Of a stretch of 64,000 nt of DNA, positions 44,258 to 54,408 are shown piece by piece (position 1 is the first letter of the stretch; the number at the start of each line of letters is the position of its first letter). Below the pieces are notes generated by a model. It saw only the letters and a list, made by a program, of their open reading frames with translations, was not told the DNA's origin and ran no database searches. The position numbers were made by a program, and so were the translations under genes. This DNA comes from Natronospirales bacterium (GTDB taxonomy: Bacteria; Pseudomonadota; Gammaproteobacteria; Natronospirales; REEB76), in assembly GCA_021792635.1 (NCBI GenBank), contig JAJYUH010000004.1, positions 54,572-118,571 on the forward strand. The letters run 5' to 3'.

Positions 44258-45298
44258 TTACTTGTCTGCTGCCTCTCCAGATTTAGCTCTATCAAGCATC
44301 CTTTTTATTTCTGAATTGGTTTTTGTTGCGTGTATTTCTATTTCAGGGTGCTTGTTGGCAAATACCCTGAAAATTTCATCTGCAAATGCTTGCCCAATAG
44401 TTTGAACACCCTCGAAATCGAACATTACAACCTTAAATAATTCAACTCGCGCAAGCACTCTCTTCGCTTGCGAGCGGGAGATGAGAGCATCATTTCCATA
44501 TTGCGCCAGCCTGACAGGCACCACCGTCTTAGTGAATCCATATTCATCTCCGGATGAATAATGGTCAAACACTTTCCGCACTGTTCGGGACGTATGGTTA
44601 TTTAAGCTCATCTGCACCACGGTTTTTGCATCAAATGTGCTCTGCAAAATCCAGTCTTCTTTCTCTCCATATGTATGAGAAAAATAGACTCCCCCGGATA
44701 ATATGCCGAAATAATCGAATATTCTGGAGCTAAAGAAAATGCCTTCCCCAGTATGGTTTTCTGGATCAGTAGTCAATTTACCCTTAGACAACTCAAGAAC
44801 GGCATGCCTCTCATCTAACAATCCCATATTAGTTTGGATTTTTCTAAATATTCCAATACCGTTATCCACTATAAACATTTGCGTAGTTGCCGCCGTTCTC
44901 TTGATCGCAACCAATATGTTTGTACCTTCAGAATGGTCAATTGCATTGTTAAACATCTCTGTAAAACCGTAATGCCATATACCTAAAACATTTTCCGGCA
45001 TTTTGCCGATAACGCCGAGAATATCCTCTCGCCAAACAACGTCTTCCGCTAATTCTTTGGTAATTGGATATATCTTGGACCAATCCTCAACGGGAGCGAG
45101 CGAATAAAGGCGGCTCCTAGTCTTACCAGCAACAGCTAGAGCCTTCTCAGCAAACAGCCTTTGGAAATGCTTATTTACAGCCTGGCGAGAAATACCGAAT
45201 TTCTCAGCCGCCGCCTTGGCTATATCCGACGGATGCTTTTCGACCTGCTCCAGAATGAAGCGTCGTATATCTTCGCCCCTCGCTCTAACCCTATTCAT
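44258..45298 (-). CDS. Passenger regulator: winged HTH + GHKL ATPase + STAS-like domain (DUF4325)
   Basis: A 346-residue protein of three parts. Residues about 10-68 form a winged helix-turn-helix (KHPSDIAKAAAEKFGISRQA then VNKHFQRL). Residues about 85-235 form a GHKL ATP-binding domain with N-box FTEMFNNAIDHSEG, G1 FIVDNGIGIF and G2 HTGEGIFFSSRIFDYFG. Residues about 255-340 look like the STAS-related DUF4325, with VVMFDFEGVQTIGQAFADEI. No dimerisation/phosphoacceptor His domain is visible, so it is not a sensor kinase. The design recalls anti-sigma kinase and anti-anti-sigma domains joined to a DNA-binding head. The start ATG (45298) touches the first operator repeat. Confidence 0.8.
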   Translation of the reverse strand: MNRVRARGEDIRRFILEQVEKHPSDIAKAAAEKFGISRQAVNKHFQRLFAEKALAVAGKTRSRLYSLAPVEDWSKIYPITKELAEDVVWREDILGVIGKMPENVLGIWHYGFTEMFNNAIDHSEGTNILVAIKRTAATTQMFIVDNGIGIFRKIQTNMGLLDERHAVLELSKGKLTTDPENHTGEGIFFSSRIFDYFGILSGGVYFSHTYGEKEDWILQSTFDAKTVVQMSLNNHTSRTVRKVFDHYSSGDEYGFTKTVVPVRLAQYGNDALISRSQAKRVLARVELFKVVMFDFEGVQTIGQAFADEIFRVFANKHPEIEIHATKTNSEIKRMLDRAKSGEAADK

Positions 45299-45371
45299 TG
45301 TCAACCTTACAATTTAAATTTGTCAACCTTAAGTTATAATATTGTCAACCTTTCAGAGTAAATTGTCAACC
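45298..45371. promoter_or_regulatory. Four phased TTGTCAACC operator repeats between divergent genes
   Basis: TTGTCAACC(TT) occurs at 45298, 45320, 45342 and 45363, i.e. at steps of 22, 22 and 21 bp, all in the same direction and so on one face of the helix. Each site is a short imperfect palindrome (TTG-T-CAA). The first overlaps the start codon of the regulator and the last ends directly before the transposase ATG. A TATAAT at 45335-45340 lies between sites 2 and 3 and is a plausible transposase -10 box. On the minus strand every site contains TTGACA. The layout suggests binding by the HTH protein to control both genes. Confidence 0.8.
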
Positions 45372-46220
45372 ATGAACCAGTTACCCCTACAACATCGCGC
45401 CCAAGTCCTCGGATGCCTCGTGGAAGGCAATTCCATCCGGGCCACCGTGCGGATGACAGGTGTGGCCAAGAACACCGTGGTTAAGCTCTTGGCGGACGTG
45501 GGGGAAGCCTGCCTCGCCTACCAGGACGAAGCCTTGCGTAACCTTCCCTGCAAGCGGCTCCAGTGCGATGAGATATGGTCCTTTTGCTATGCCAAGGAAA
45601 AGAACGTGCCGGAGGCCAAAAAGGGGCAGTTCGGCTATGGCGACGTGTGGACATGGACAGCGTTGTGTGCGGATACCAAGCTGGTGCCGTGCTGGATGCT
45701 TGGAACACGCGATGCGGATGCCGCCAAGGTGTTTATCAAGGACTTGGCCGGTCGGCTCACACACCACGTCCAACTGACAACCGACGGCCACAAGCCTTAT
45801 CTGGAAGCGGTAGAAAACGCCTTCGGCGGCGAGATTGACTATGCCATGCTGGTCAAACTGTACGGGGCAAAAGCTCCCCCAAGAACCCGGAGCGCAAATA
45901 CAGCCCTTATAAAGTTTGTCCGTGCCAAGGCCCACAAGATCACCGGGCAGCCGGATGCGAAAAGCGTTTCTACGTCCTATGTGGAGCGCCAAAACCTGAC
46001 CATGCGCATGTCCATGCGCCGGTTCACACGCCTGACCAACGGCTTTTCAAAAAAGGTCGAAAATCTGGCCTTTGCCGTGGCCCTGCATTTCATGTATTAC
46101 AACTTCGGGCGCATCCATGCCACGCTCAGAGTCACGCCCGCTATGGAAGCCGGGCTGTCTGACCATGTTTGGAGCTTGGAAGAAATTGCAGCTTTGACGG
46201 ATACTCATGGTTCAAACTGA
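45372..46220 (+). CDS. IS1-family DDE transposase
   Basis: A 282-residue single-ORF transposase. After an N-terminal HTH ([20 protein letters not shown]) the catalytic residues appear to be Asp66 ([14 protein letters not shown]), Asp138 ([13 protein letters not shown]) and Glu205 ([20 protein letters not shown] then TNGFSK). The last segment closely resembles the ERxNLTxR...FSK motif of IS1 InsB. Unlike classic IS1, no programmed frameshift is needed. The frame appears intact, so the element may still be mobile. The ATG follows directly on the fourth operator repeat. Confidence 0.9.
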   Translation: MNQLPLQHRAQVLGCLVEGNSIRATVRMTGVAKNTVVKLLADVGEACLAYQDEALRNLPCKRLQCDEIWSFCYAKEKNVPEAKKGQFGYGDVWTWTALCADTKLVPCWMLGTRDADAAKVFIKDLAGRLTHHVQLTTDGHKPYLEAVENAFGGEIDYAMLVKLYGAKAPPRTRSANTALIKFVRAKAHKITGQPDAKSVSTSYVERQNLTMRMSMRRFTRLTNGFSKKVENLAFAVALHFMYYNFGRIHATLRVTPAMEAGLSDHVWSLEEIAALTDTHGSN

Positions 46221-46237
46221 CCCACTACCCGGGCGCG
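46212..46237. repeat. Right inverted repeat and right target duplication of the IS
   Basis: Bases 46212-46229 (TCAAACTGACCCACTACC) are the right terminal inverted repeat and include the transposase stop codon. Bases 46230-46237 (CGGGCGCG) are the right copy of the target duplication. Confidence 0.85.
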
Positions 46238-46274
46238 GCTGACGGGGTCCCGGACCCGTGCTACCGTAGTACGC

Positions 46275-47396
46275 ATGAAACTTCTCAGTCGAACCCTGCT
46301 GTTCCTGTTGCAGGCGGTAGTGGTAGGTCTCGCCATCGCCTTCGTGGTGGTGTACTTCCGTCCCGGCCTGCTCACCGGCGCGCGCAGCGCGCCGGCTCGC
46401 GGCGCAGTGGATTCCTACGCTGCAGCCGTGGTCCTGTCCTCGCCGTCGGTGGTGAACATACACAGCGCGCGCCGCACGCAGGTGCCCGGTCCGCTCATGG
46501 ACGACCCTTTCTGGCAGCGTTACTTCGGCAACCCGTATGGCCCGCAGCGGGACCGCTTGGAAACCAGCCTGGGTTCGGGTGTGATTATCAGCCGCGCCGG
46601 TTATATCCTCACCAATTATCACGTTATCCGCGACGCAGACGCCATCCAGGTGGACCTCGCGGACGGACGCACGGCGTCAGCGCGTGTGGTGGGCGTGGAC
46701 CCGGACACGGATCTGGCGCTGCTGCAAATCGCCCTGCCCCATCTCAAGCCCATTCACATGGGCCGCTCCGATGATCTGCACGTGGGTGACGTGGTGCTCG
46801 CCATCGGCGACCCGTACGGCGTGGGCCAGACGGTGACCCAAGGCATCGTCAGTGCGCTCGGCCGCAGTCAACTGGGTTTGAGCACCTTCGAAAACTTCAT
46901 CCAGACGGACGCAGCCATCAATCCCGGCAACTCCGGCGGTGCGCTGGTGAACACGCTCGGCCAGTTGGTAGGCATCAACACCGCCCTGTTCTCCCCGAGC
47001 GGCGGTTCCAACGGCATCGGCTTTGCCATTCCGGTAAACCTCGCCCGCGGCGTCATGAAGCAGCTCATCGCCTACGGGCGGGTACGGCGCGGTTACCTGG
47101 GCGTGGAACCGCAGGACATCACGCCGCAATTGGCGCAGGCATTTGAATTGAAAAGCACCGCGGGTTTCATCATCACCAGCGTGGCGCGCGGCGGTCCCGC
47201 AGACAAGGCCGGGCTGATGCCGGGCGATGTGATCCAAACCATTGACGGCGATCCGGTGGACAACAGCCGCGACGCGCTCAATCGCATCGCCGGTAAACCG
47301 CCCGGCACCCTGGTAGTACTGGGCGGTGTGCGCCGAGGCAAATCATTCCATGTCGAAGTGAGAGTGGCGGAGCGGCCGCTGCAGAGCAGCAGCTAA
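46275..47396 (+). CDS. DegS/AlgW-type periplasmic serine protease
   Basis: A 373-residue HtrA-family protease with an N-terminal membrane anchor (LFLLQAVVVGLAIAFVVVYF), a trypsin-like domain with catalytic His (LTNYHVIRDAD), Asp (DPDTDLALLQI) and Ser (INPGNSGGALVNT), and a single PDZ domain (GYLGVEPQDITPQLAQAFEL onward). One PDZ plus a membrane anchor fits DegS/AlgW, which cuts the anti-sigma factor RseA/MucA in envelope stress, rather than DegP. The start codon is only 45 bp from the IS end, so its native promoter may have been displaced. Confidence 0.88.
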   Translation: MKLLSRTLLFLLQAVVVGLAIAFVVVYFRPGLLTGARSAPARGAVDSYAAAVVLSSPSVVNIHSARRTQVPGPLMDDPFWQRYFGNPYGPQRDRLETSLGSGVIISRAGYILTNYHVIRDADAIQVDLADGRTASARVVGVDPDTDLALLQIALPHLKPIHMGRSDDLHVGDVVLAIGDPYGVGQTVTQGIVSALGRSQLGLSTFENFIQTDAAINPGNSGGALVNTLGQLVGINTALFSPSGGSNGIGFAIPVNLARGVMKQLIAYGRVRRGYLGVEPQDITPQLAQAFELKSTAGFIITSVARGGPADKAGLMPGDVIQTIDGDPVDNSRDALNRIAGKPPGTLVVLGGVRRGKSFHVEVRVAERPLQSSS

Positions 47397-47412
47397 GGCA
47401 AAGATCCGGTGT

Positions 47413-48947
<1,535 letters not shown>

Positions 48948-49111
48948 CAGCGCACTCCGGAAGGGTTGGAAGCGAACGCCTGGGCAATCTGCGTTCCAGC
49001 ATGATACCCGATTGGCCGCGCCCGCCGGAATGGGTACGCAGGAAGCCGGTGCAAAGCGTGTATCATGACATCTCAAACCGCTTCCCCCGCCATGGCAAGC
49101 GACCCGCACGG

Positions 49112-50092
49112 ATGAACAGGACCGATACCACCAACCTGCTCAAACTCGCCCGCGAGGTGCTGCAAACCGAGGCAGCCGCCGTCACCGCCCTCGCCCCGCG
49201 TCTGGATGAGCGCTTTGCCGCGGCCTGCCGCATCCTGCTCGCCTGCCGCGGCCGCGTGGTGGTGACCGGCATGGGCAAATCGGGCCATGTGGCCAACAAA
49301 ATCGCCGCGACTCTCGCCAGTACCGGCACACCGGCGTTCTACGTGCATCCCGGTGAAGCCAGCCACGGCGATATGGGCATGATCACCGGCGAGGACGTGG
49401 TGCTGGCGCTGTCCAATTCCGGTGAGACCCGTGAACTCGTCACCATCCTGCCGCTCATCAAACGCCTCGGTGTGCAACTGGTCACCCTCACCGGTCAGCC
49501 GCAGTCCACGCTCGCCACGGCCGCCAACGTCAATCTGGATGTATCCGTCGCCCAGGAAGCCTGCCCGCTGAATCTCGCACCCACCGCCAGCACTACCGCA
49601 GCGCTGGCCATGGGCGATGCGCTCGCCGTGGCCTTGCTGTCCACGCGCGGCTTCACCGAAGAAGACTTCGCCCGCTCCCATCCGGGCGGCAGTCTCGGCC
49701 GGCGCCTGCTGCTGCGGGTCGAAGACCTGATGCACAACGGCGATGCCATCCCGGCGGTACCGCAAGGCACGCTGCTGAGCCAGGCATTGGTGGAGATGAC
49801 CCGCAAGGGTCTCGGCATGACCGCCGTCGTGGACCCGCAACGGCACGTGACCGGTATTTTCACCGATGGCGATCTGCGCCGTACCCTGGACAAGGAAATC
49901 AACGTGCACCGCACCCGGATTGACGACGTCATGACGCGCCGCTGCACCACCGTGTCGCCGGAAACGCTCGCCGGCGAGGCGCTGCATCTCATGGAAAGCC
50001 GCAAATTCAACGCCCTGCTGGTGGTGGACGACGGCCGCAAGCTCATCGGCGCACTCAATATGCACGATTTGCTGCGCGCCGGCGTGGTGTGA
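49112..50092 (+). CDS. kdsD: Arabinose-5-phosphate isomerase
   Basis: KdsD turns ribulose 5-phosphate into arabinose 5-phosphate for Kdo synthesis. The 326-residue product has a SIS domain (VVTGMGKSGHVANKIAATLA, ALSNSGETREL) followed by two CBS domains (from VEDLMHNGDAIP and IDDVMTRRCTTVSPET). The start ATG (49112) was chosen over a longer open frame. It is the first gene of the kdsDC-lptCAB-rpoN-hpf cluster and is divergent from ibaG. Confidence 0.95.
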   Translation: MNRTDTTNLLKLAREVLQTEAAAVTALAPRLDERFAAACRILLACRGRVVVTGMGKSGHVANKIAATLASTGTPAFYVHPGEASHGDMGMITGEDVVLALSNSGETRELVTILPLIKRLGVQLVTLTGQPQSTLATAANVNLDVSVAQEACPLNLAPTASTTAALAMGDALAVALLSTRGFTEEDFARSHPGGSLGRRLLLRVEDLMHNGDAIPAVPQGTLLSQALVEMTRKGLGMTAVVDPQRHVTGIFTDGDLRRTLDKEINVHRTRIDDVMTRRCTTVSPETLAGEALHLMESRKFNALLVVDDGRKLIGALNMHDLLRAGVV

Positions 50093-50093
50093 C

Positions 50094-50594
50094 ATGGCGG
50101 ACATCCACGAGCTTGCGGCGGGTGTGCGCCTGGTGGTCTTCGACGTGGACGGCGTATTCACCGACGGCCGCCTGTATTACGGCACCAACGGTGAGGAACT
50201 CAAGGCCTTCCACGTGCGCGACGGCTACGGTGTCAAGCAACTGTTGCGGTACGGTATCCAGGTGGCGGTGATTTCGGGACGCGCCTCGGCCATGGTGACC
50301 TGGCGCATGCACGAGCTCGGCATCAGACATATATTCCAGGGTTGCGACGACAAGCCGCCGGTGTATCAGCGCTTGCTGCAGCAGCTCGGGCTCGCACCGC
50401 AACAGGTGGCCTGCGTGGGCGATGACCTGCCGGATGTACCGCTGATGGAAACCGCGGGTCTCGCCATCGGTGTGCACGACGCCCACCCGCTGGTGCGCGC
50501 GAAAGCACATTGGTGCACCCAGGCGCGCGGCGGTGAGGGTGCGGTGCGCGAGGTTTGCGACCTGATTCTCGCGGCACGGAAACCGGCCGCGTGA
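50094..50594 (+). CDS. kdsC: Kdo-8-phosphate phosphatase
   Basis: A 166-residue HAD-family phosphatase of the cap-less C0 type. Motif I is VVFDVDGVFTDGRLYYG, motif II VAVISGRASAMVTWR, motif III lysine in CDDKPPVYQ and motif IV CVGDDLPDVPLMETAG. It removes the phosphate from Kdo-8-phosphate before CMP activation. It starts 1 bp after kdsD and overlaps lptC by 4 bp. Confidence 0.96.
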   Translation: MADIHELAAGVRLVVFDVDGVFTDGRLYYGTNGEELKAFHVRDGYGVKQLLRYGIQVAVISGRASAMVTWRMHELGIRHIFQGCDDKPPVYQRLLQQLGLAPQQVACVGDDLPDVPLMETAGLAIGVHDAHPLVRAKAHWCTQARGGEGAVREVCDLILAARKPAA

Positions 50595-51157
50595 ACTTCA
50601 GGCTCTGGCTGCTGATATTCGCCCTGGCACTCGCGGCAGCAGGCACCTGGTGGCTGCTGCGGCATGTGGCGCCTTCTGCGGTGCAACCATCGGCACCGCC
50701 GAGCCATACCTCGGACTACTATTTCACCGACGCCACGGTGACCACCCTGAACGCCCAGGGAAAACCCGAAGCCATCATGACCGCACCACGCATGGTGCAT
50801 CATCCGGACGACGACAGCGTGGAAGTATTCGCGCCGCGTATTGAATATTTCCAGGCGGGCAGTCGACCCTGGCATGTACAGGCGGACCACGGCCTGCTGC
50901 CCTCCGGCGGCAAGCTGATATACCTGAACGGCCACGTGGAAATGACCCATGCGAGCGCCGCGGGCGGGCCGCCGCTTATCATCCATACCGACAAGATCAG
51001 CGTTAATCTTAATACCAACATTGCCGCCACCGCCGACCCGGCGGAAATTCTGCAAGGCAGCAGTCGTACCACAACGGTGGGCATGCAGGCCGACCTCAAG
51101 GACAACCACCTGGTGCTGGATTCAAACGTGCGAGGCTTTTATGTTCACAAGCCATAA
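50591..51157 (+). CDS. lptC: LPS export protein LptC
   Basis: A 188-residue bitopic inner-membrane protein that links the LptB2FG pump to LptA. It begins (GTG at 50591) with a membrane anchor (LWLLIFALALAAAGTWWLLR), followed by a periplasmic beta-jellyroll: DYYFTDATVTTLNAQGKPEA, MTAPRMVHHPDDDSVEVFAP and NGHVEMTHAS. Similarity is weak as usual for the family, but the place between kdsC and lptA makes it firm. Confidence 0.93.
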   Translation: MNFRLWLLIFALALAAAGTWWLLRHVAPSAVQPSAPPSHTSDYYFTDATVTTLNAQGKPEAIMTAPRMVHHPDDDSVEVFAPRIEYFQAGSRPWHVQADHGLLPSGGKLIYLNGHVEMTHASAAGGPPLIIHTDKISVNLNTNIAATADPAEILQGSSRTTTVGMQADLKDNHLVLDSNVRGFYVHKP

Positions 51158-51671
51158 ACTGCGCCTGTTGCTGGTGCTGGGCGCACTCTGCGCCGCCGCT
51201 TCCGCCTGGGCGCTCAAGACCGACAAGAACCAGCCCATCAACATCCAGGCGGACCACGGCGACTTTCAAGGCAATTCCAGCAGCAGTAACGGCACCGGCG
51301 TCTACACCGGTCACGTCGTCATCACTCAGGGCAGCATCAAAATCACCGCCGACAAGGCGATTCTGGACATGGTGAACGGTGAGGTGCAGCAAGCGGACAT
51401 GACCGGGAACCCGGCCACCTTCCAGCAGCAGCCGGATCACGGCGCGTTGATGCACGGCATGGCCAGCAAAATCATCTATGACGCAACCAGGAACGAAGTG
51501 AATCTGCTTGGCCACGCGCATCTGCAGCAGGGCTCACGCCTGTTCACCGCCGACGTCATCCGCTACAACACCAGCAGCGAGCACGTGGTCGCCAGCGGCG
51601 GCAAGAACGGCGGGCGCGTGCACATCCTCATTCCGCCCAAGCAGAGCCGCGGCAAGAGCAGTCCGCCATGA
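51141..51671 (+). CDS. lptA: LPS transport periplasmic protein LptA
   Basis: A 176-residue periplasmic bridge protein for LPS. A signal peptide ([20 protein letters not shown]) is followed by an OstA-like jellyroll: [40 protein letters not shown] and [20 protein letters not shown]. Its start overlaps lptC by 17 bp and its end overlaps lptB by 4 bp. The tail is short and basic ([10 protein letters not shown]). Confidence 0.94.
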   Translation: MFTSHKLRLLLVLGALCAAASAWALKTDKNQPINIQADHGDFQGNSSSSNGTGVYTGHVVITQGSIKITADKAILDMVNGEVQQADMTGNPATFQQQPDHGALMHGMASKIIYDATRNEVNLLGHAHLQQGSRLFTADVIRYNTSSEHVVASGGKNGGRVHILIPPKQSRGKSSPP

Positions 51672-52393
51672 ACACGCTGCGCGCGGAAAATCTCCGCAAG
51701 CGTTACCGCCGCCGCGAAGTGGTACACAACGTTTCCGTGGAACTCGCCTGCGGCGAGGTGGTGGGGCTTCTCGGTCCGAACGGCGCCGGCAAAACCACGT
51801 CCTTCTACATGATCGTGGGTCTGCTGCCCGCCGACGGCGGACGCATCTTCCTCAACGGTACGGAAGTAACGGACCTGCCCGTGCACGCGCGCGCGCGTCT
51901 GGGCCTCGGCTACCTGCCGCAGGAAGCTTCCATATTCCGCAAGCTGACTGCCGCTGAAAATATCCTGGCCATCCTGGAAACCCGCGCGGGACTCACGCGC
52001 ACACAGCGGCAAAAGCGCCTGGAAGAATTGCTGGAAGAATTGCATATCAGCCACATCCGCGACTCCCTCGGCCTGTCCCTGTCCGGCGGCGAACGGCGGC
52101 GCGTGGAGATCGCGCGCGCGCTCGCAGCCGATCCTGCCTTCATGCTGCTGGATGAACCGTTCGCCGGTGTGGATCCCATCTCCGTCATCGACATCCAGCG
52201 CATCATCGAGCACCTGAAAAAACGCAACATCGGCGTGCTCGTCACCGATCACAACGTGCGCGAAGCCCTGGGGATCTGCTCGCGCGCCTATATCATCAGC
52301 AACGGCGAGGTGATCGCCGCCGGTCCGCCGGAGGCGATTCTGGCCGATCAGAAGGTGCGGGAAGTGTACCTGGGGGAGAATTTTCGGCTATAA
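51668..52393 (+). CDS. lptB: LPS export ABC ATPase LptB
   Basis: A 241-residue ATPase powering LPS extraction with LptF and LptG, which are not in this window. Walker A is [20 protein letters not shown], signature [18 protein letters not shown], Walker [16 protein letters not shown], and switch His in [11 protein letters not shown]. It begins within lptA's stop codon and ends 115 bp before rpoN. Confidence 0.97.
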   Translation: MNTLRAENLRKRYRRREVVHNVSVELACGEVVGLLGPNGAGKTTSFYMIVGLLPADGGRIFLNGTEVTDLPVHARARLGLGYLPQEASIFRKLTAAENILAILETRAGLTRTQRQKRLEELLEELHISHIRDSLGLSLSGGERRRVEIARALAADPAFMLLDEPFAGVDPISVIDIQRIIEHLKKRNIGVLVTDHNVREALGICSRAYIISNGEVIAAGPPEAILADQKVREVYLGENFRL

Positions 52394-52508
52394 CTTCTAT
52401 ACCACCCGTGCCGCTCCCATCTGGCCCCGTACAGGGAGCGACCGCGATCCCATTCGCCAGGGAGCGGGAATACGGGCAACGCCTTGTTTGTTATGAGGAT
52501 TCCGGGTT

Positions 52509-53930
52509 TTGAAAGCCTCCCTCAGCCTGCGCCAGACCCACCGTCTCAGCATGACACCGGAGCTGCGCCAGGCGCTGGGGCTGCTGCAGATGTCCGCCCT
52601 GGAGCTGCGCGATACGGTGCGCGAGGCGCTGGAGCACAACCTGCTGCTGGAAAAAATCGACGACAGCAACGACGCGCCCCCTACCCCTGGGGAAGACGGG
52701 CCGCCGCCGGACGCGGATAGCCGCCCCGGGGACGGGGCAGCGGAGGAATGGCCGGTAGCGGAATGGGACAGCACCGAGGTCATACTGACCGGGGGCGATG
52801 GCGGCGAGGCGGATGCTCCCGAACCGGAAACCCAGCCGGGAGCCGGTCTCCGGGAGCATCTACTGTTGCAACTGGATCTGGCGCACCTGAACGCCCGCGA
52901 CACGGCCATCGGCACCCTGCTCATCGACAGCCTGAATGACGACGGCTACCTTGCGGAAAGCCTGGACGAATTGCGGCTGGCTTGCGGCGACAACGACAGC
53001 GGTCCGGAGCCGGAGGAAATGGAAGCGGTGCTGCACCGTCTCCAGAGCTTCGACCCGACGGGCGTGGGTGCGCGCGACCTGCGCGAGTGCCTGGACCTGC
53101 AACTGCGCCCGCTGCCGGCCACACCTGCCCGGGAGCTGGCACTCACGCTGGTCAATGAGCATCTGCAGGAGCTGGCCGCCCATGCCCACGTGCAGCTCTG
53201 CCGCACACTGGAGGTGAGCGCCGCGGAACTGGAAACCGCCATTGCCCTGATCCAGTCGCTGAACCCGCGTCCCGGCACCGCGCTTGCCGCCGGCGCCGTG
53301 GATTTCGTCATACCGGACGTGCTGGCGTCGCGCCGCGACGGCCGCTGGGTGGTGGAGCTCAATCCCGAAACCGCGCCGCGTCTGCACGTGAACACCCTGT
53401 ACGCCGCCGCCCTCGGCCGGCGGCACCGCGAGCAACACGGCGACCTGGGGCGTCAGTTGCAGGAAGCACGCTGGCTGGTACGCAGCCTGAAAATGCGCAA
53501 CGAAACCCTGTTGCGCGTGGCGCAGTGCCTCGTGCGTCATCAGGCTCATTTCCTCAGCGAGGGCGAGGAAGCCATGCGTCCGCTGATGCTCAAGAACGTG
53601 GCCGCGGAGCTGGGATTGCACGAGTCCACCATCTCGCGCGTGGTGGCGAATAAATATCTCGCCACGCCGCGCGGCACGCTCGCTTTCCGGCACTTTTTCT
53701 CCAACGAACTGTCAACAGATGATGGCGGTGCGCGCTCGGCCACCGCCATCCGCGCCCTGATACGCAAACTGGTTGCCCAGGAGGATCCACACCGCCCCCT
53801 GAGTGACGATCGCATTACCAGGGAGCTCGTAAGCCGCGGCATCCGCGTGGCCCGACGCACGGTCGCCAAATACCGTGAGTCCATGACCATTCCCCCGGCT
53901 CACGAACGCAAACGCCTCGCAACGAGGTGA
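52509..53930 (+). CDS. rpoN: RNA polymerase sigma-54 factor
   Basis: A 473-residue sigma-54. The N-terminal activator-interacting region reads LRQTHRLSMTPELRQALGLL then QMSALELRDTVREALE; an acidic region II spans about residues 55-115; the C-terminal RpoN box is ARRTVAKYRESM. The start appears to be the TTG at 52509 (TTG AAA GCC), since the family begins with K-x-S-L-x-L-R at this point. The location after lptB and before hpf is conserved. Confidence 0.96.
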   Translation: MKASLSLRQTHRLSMTPELRQALGLLQMSALELRDTVREALEHNLLLEKIDDSNDAPPTPGEDGPPPDADSRPGDGAAEEWPVAEWDSTEVILTGGDGGEADAPEPETQPGAGLREHLLLQLDLAHLNARDTAIGTLLIDSLNDDGYLAESLDELRLACGDNDSGPEPEEMEAVLHRLQSFDPTGVGARDLRECLDLQLRPLPATPARELALTLVNEHLQELAAHAHVQLCRTLEVSAAELETAIALIQSLNPRPGTALAAGAVDFVIPDVLASRRDGRWVVELNPETAPRLHVNTLYAAALGRRHREQHGDLGRQLQEARWLVRSLKMRNETLLRVAQCLVRHQAHFLSEGEEAMRPLMLKNVAAELGLHESTISRVVANKYLATPRGTLAFRHFFSNELSTDDGGARSATAIRALIRKLVAQEDPHRPLSDDRITRELVSRGIRVARRTVAKYRESMTIPPAHERKRLATR

Positions 53931-53958
53931 CAACATGACGATAAGCAGGAGTGACATC

Positions 53959-54282
53959 ATGCAAATTGATATTACCGGTCACCATGTGAACATTACCCCC
54001 GCACTCAAGAGTTATGTGGAGAACAAATTCGAGCGCCTGGAGCGGCATTTCGACCATGTCATCAACATTCACGTGGTACTGACAGTGGAAAAACTGGAGC
54101 ACAGGGCTGAAGCGACCCTGCACGTGGATCGCGGCAGGATTTTTGCCGACACCACGGATGCGGACATGTACGCCGCCATTGACGCCCTCACCGACAAGCT
54201 CGACCGGCAAATCAAGAAACACAAGGACAAACTCACCCGCCATGGCGACCGTACCAGCGTGCGCACCATCGCCGCGCCTTAG
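53959..54282 (+). CDS. hpf: Ribosome hibernation promoting factor
   Basis: A 107-residue HPF/YfiA-type protein that inactivates ribosomes at rest. Landmarks: MQIDITGHHVNITPALKSYV, KFERLERHFDHVINIHVVLT and DMYAAIDALTDKLDRQIKKH. It is the short type, without the C-terminal dimerisation domain. An AGGAG site supports the ATG at 53959. It is followed by a terminator; the usual next gene, ptsN, is missing. Confidence 0.95.
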   Translation: MQIDITGHHVNITPALKSYVENKFERLERHFDHVINIHVVLTVEKLEHRAEATLHVDRGRIFADTTDADMYAAIDALTDKLDRQIKKHKDKLTRHGDRTSVRTIAAP

Positions 54283-54314
54283 ACCGGGATCAGCGGCAAC
54301 CAAAGCGCGGAAAG

Positions 54315-54344
54315 CGGCGCGTCATGCGGACGCGCCGTTTTTTT
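54315..54344 (+). terminator. Rho-independent terminator after hpf
   Basis: A 9-bp stem (CGGCGCGTC 54315-54323 with GACGCGCCG 54329-54337, loop ATGCG) followed by seven T. It ends the kds-lpt-rpoN-hpf transcript and separates it from rapZ. Confidence 0.88.
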
Positions 54345-54370
54345 GCATTCACGCCGCCAGCAGGTATGCT
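54343..54370 (+). promoter_or_regulatory. Candidate sigma-70 promoter for rapZ
   Basis: TTGCAT (54343-54348) and TATGCT (54365-54370) are separated by 16 bp and lie directly after the hpf terminator, 38 bp before the rapZ start codon. The spacing and the TGN-free extended GGTATGCT look plausible, but this is pattern matching only. Confidence 0.5.
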
Positions 54371-54408
54371 AGGGCCCTGAGCGATCTTTACTTTCAGGTG
54401 TGACGCGC

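Larger units (their letters stand above)
44036..46229 (+). mobile_element. IS1-type element with passenger regulator
   Basis: A complete 2194-bp element. The ends are 18-bp inverted repeats (GGTATTGGGTCAGTTTGA / TCAAACTGACCCACTACC) with one mismatch, flanked by an 8-bp direct repeat CGGGCGCG at 44028-44035 and 46230-46237 (9 bp if the next G is counted). This size fits IS1-family transposition. Contents: a 48-codon ORF (+), a HTH-GHKL-STAS protein gene (-), an operator region, and an intact DDE transposase (+) whose stop codon lies inside the right repeat. The regulator part is much more AT-rich than the host genes around it. The element lies between petA and the degS-like gene. Confidence 0.88.
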
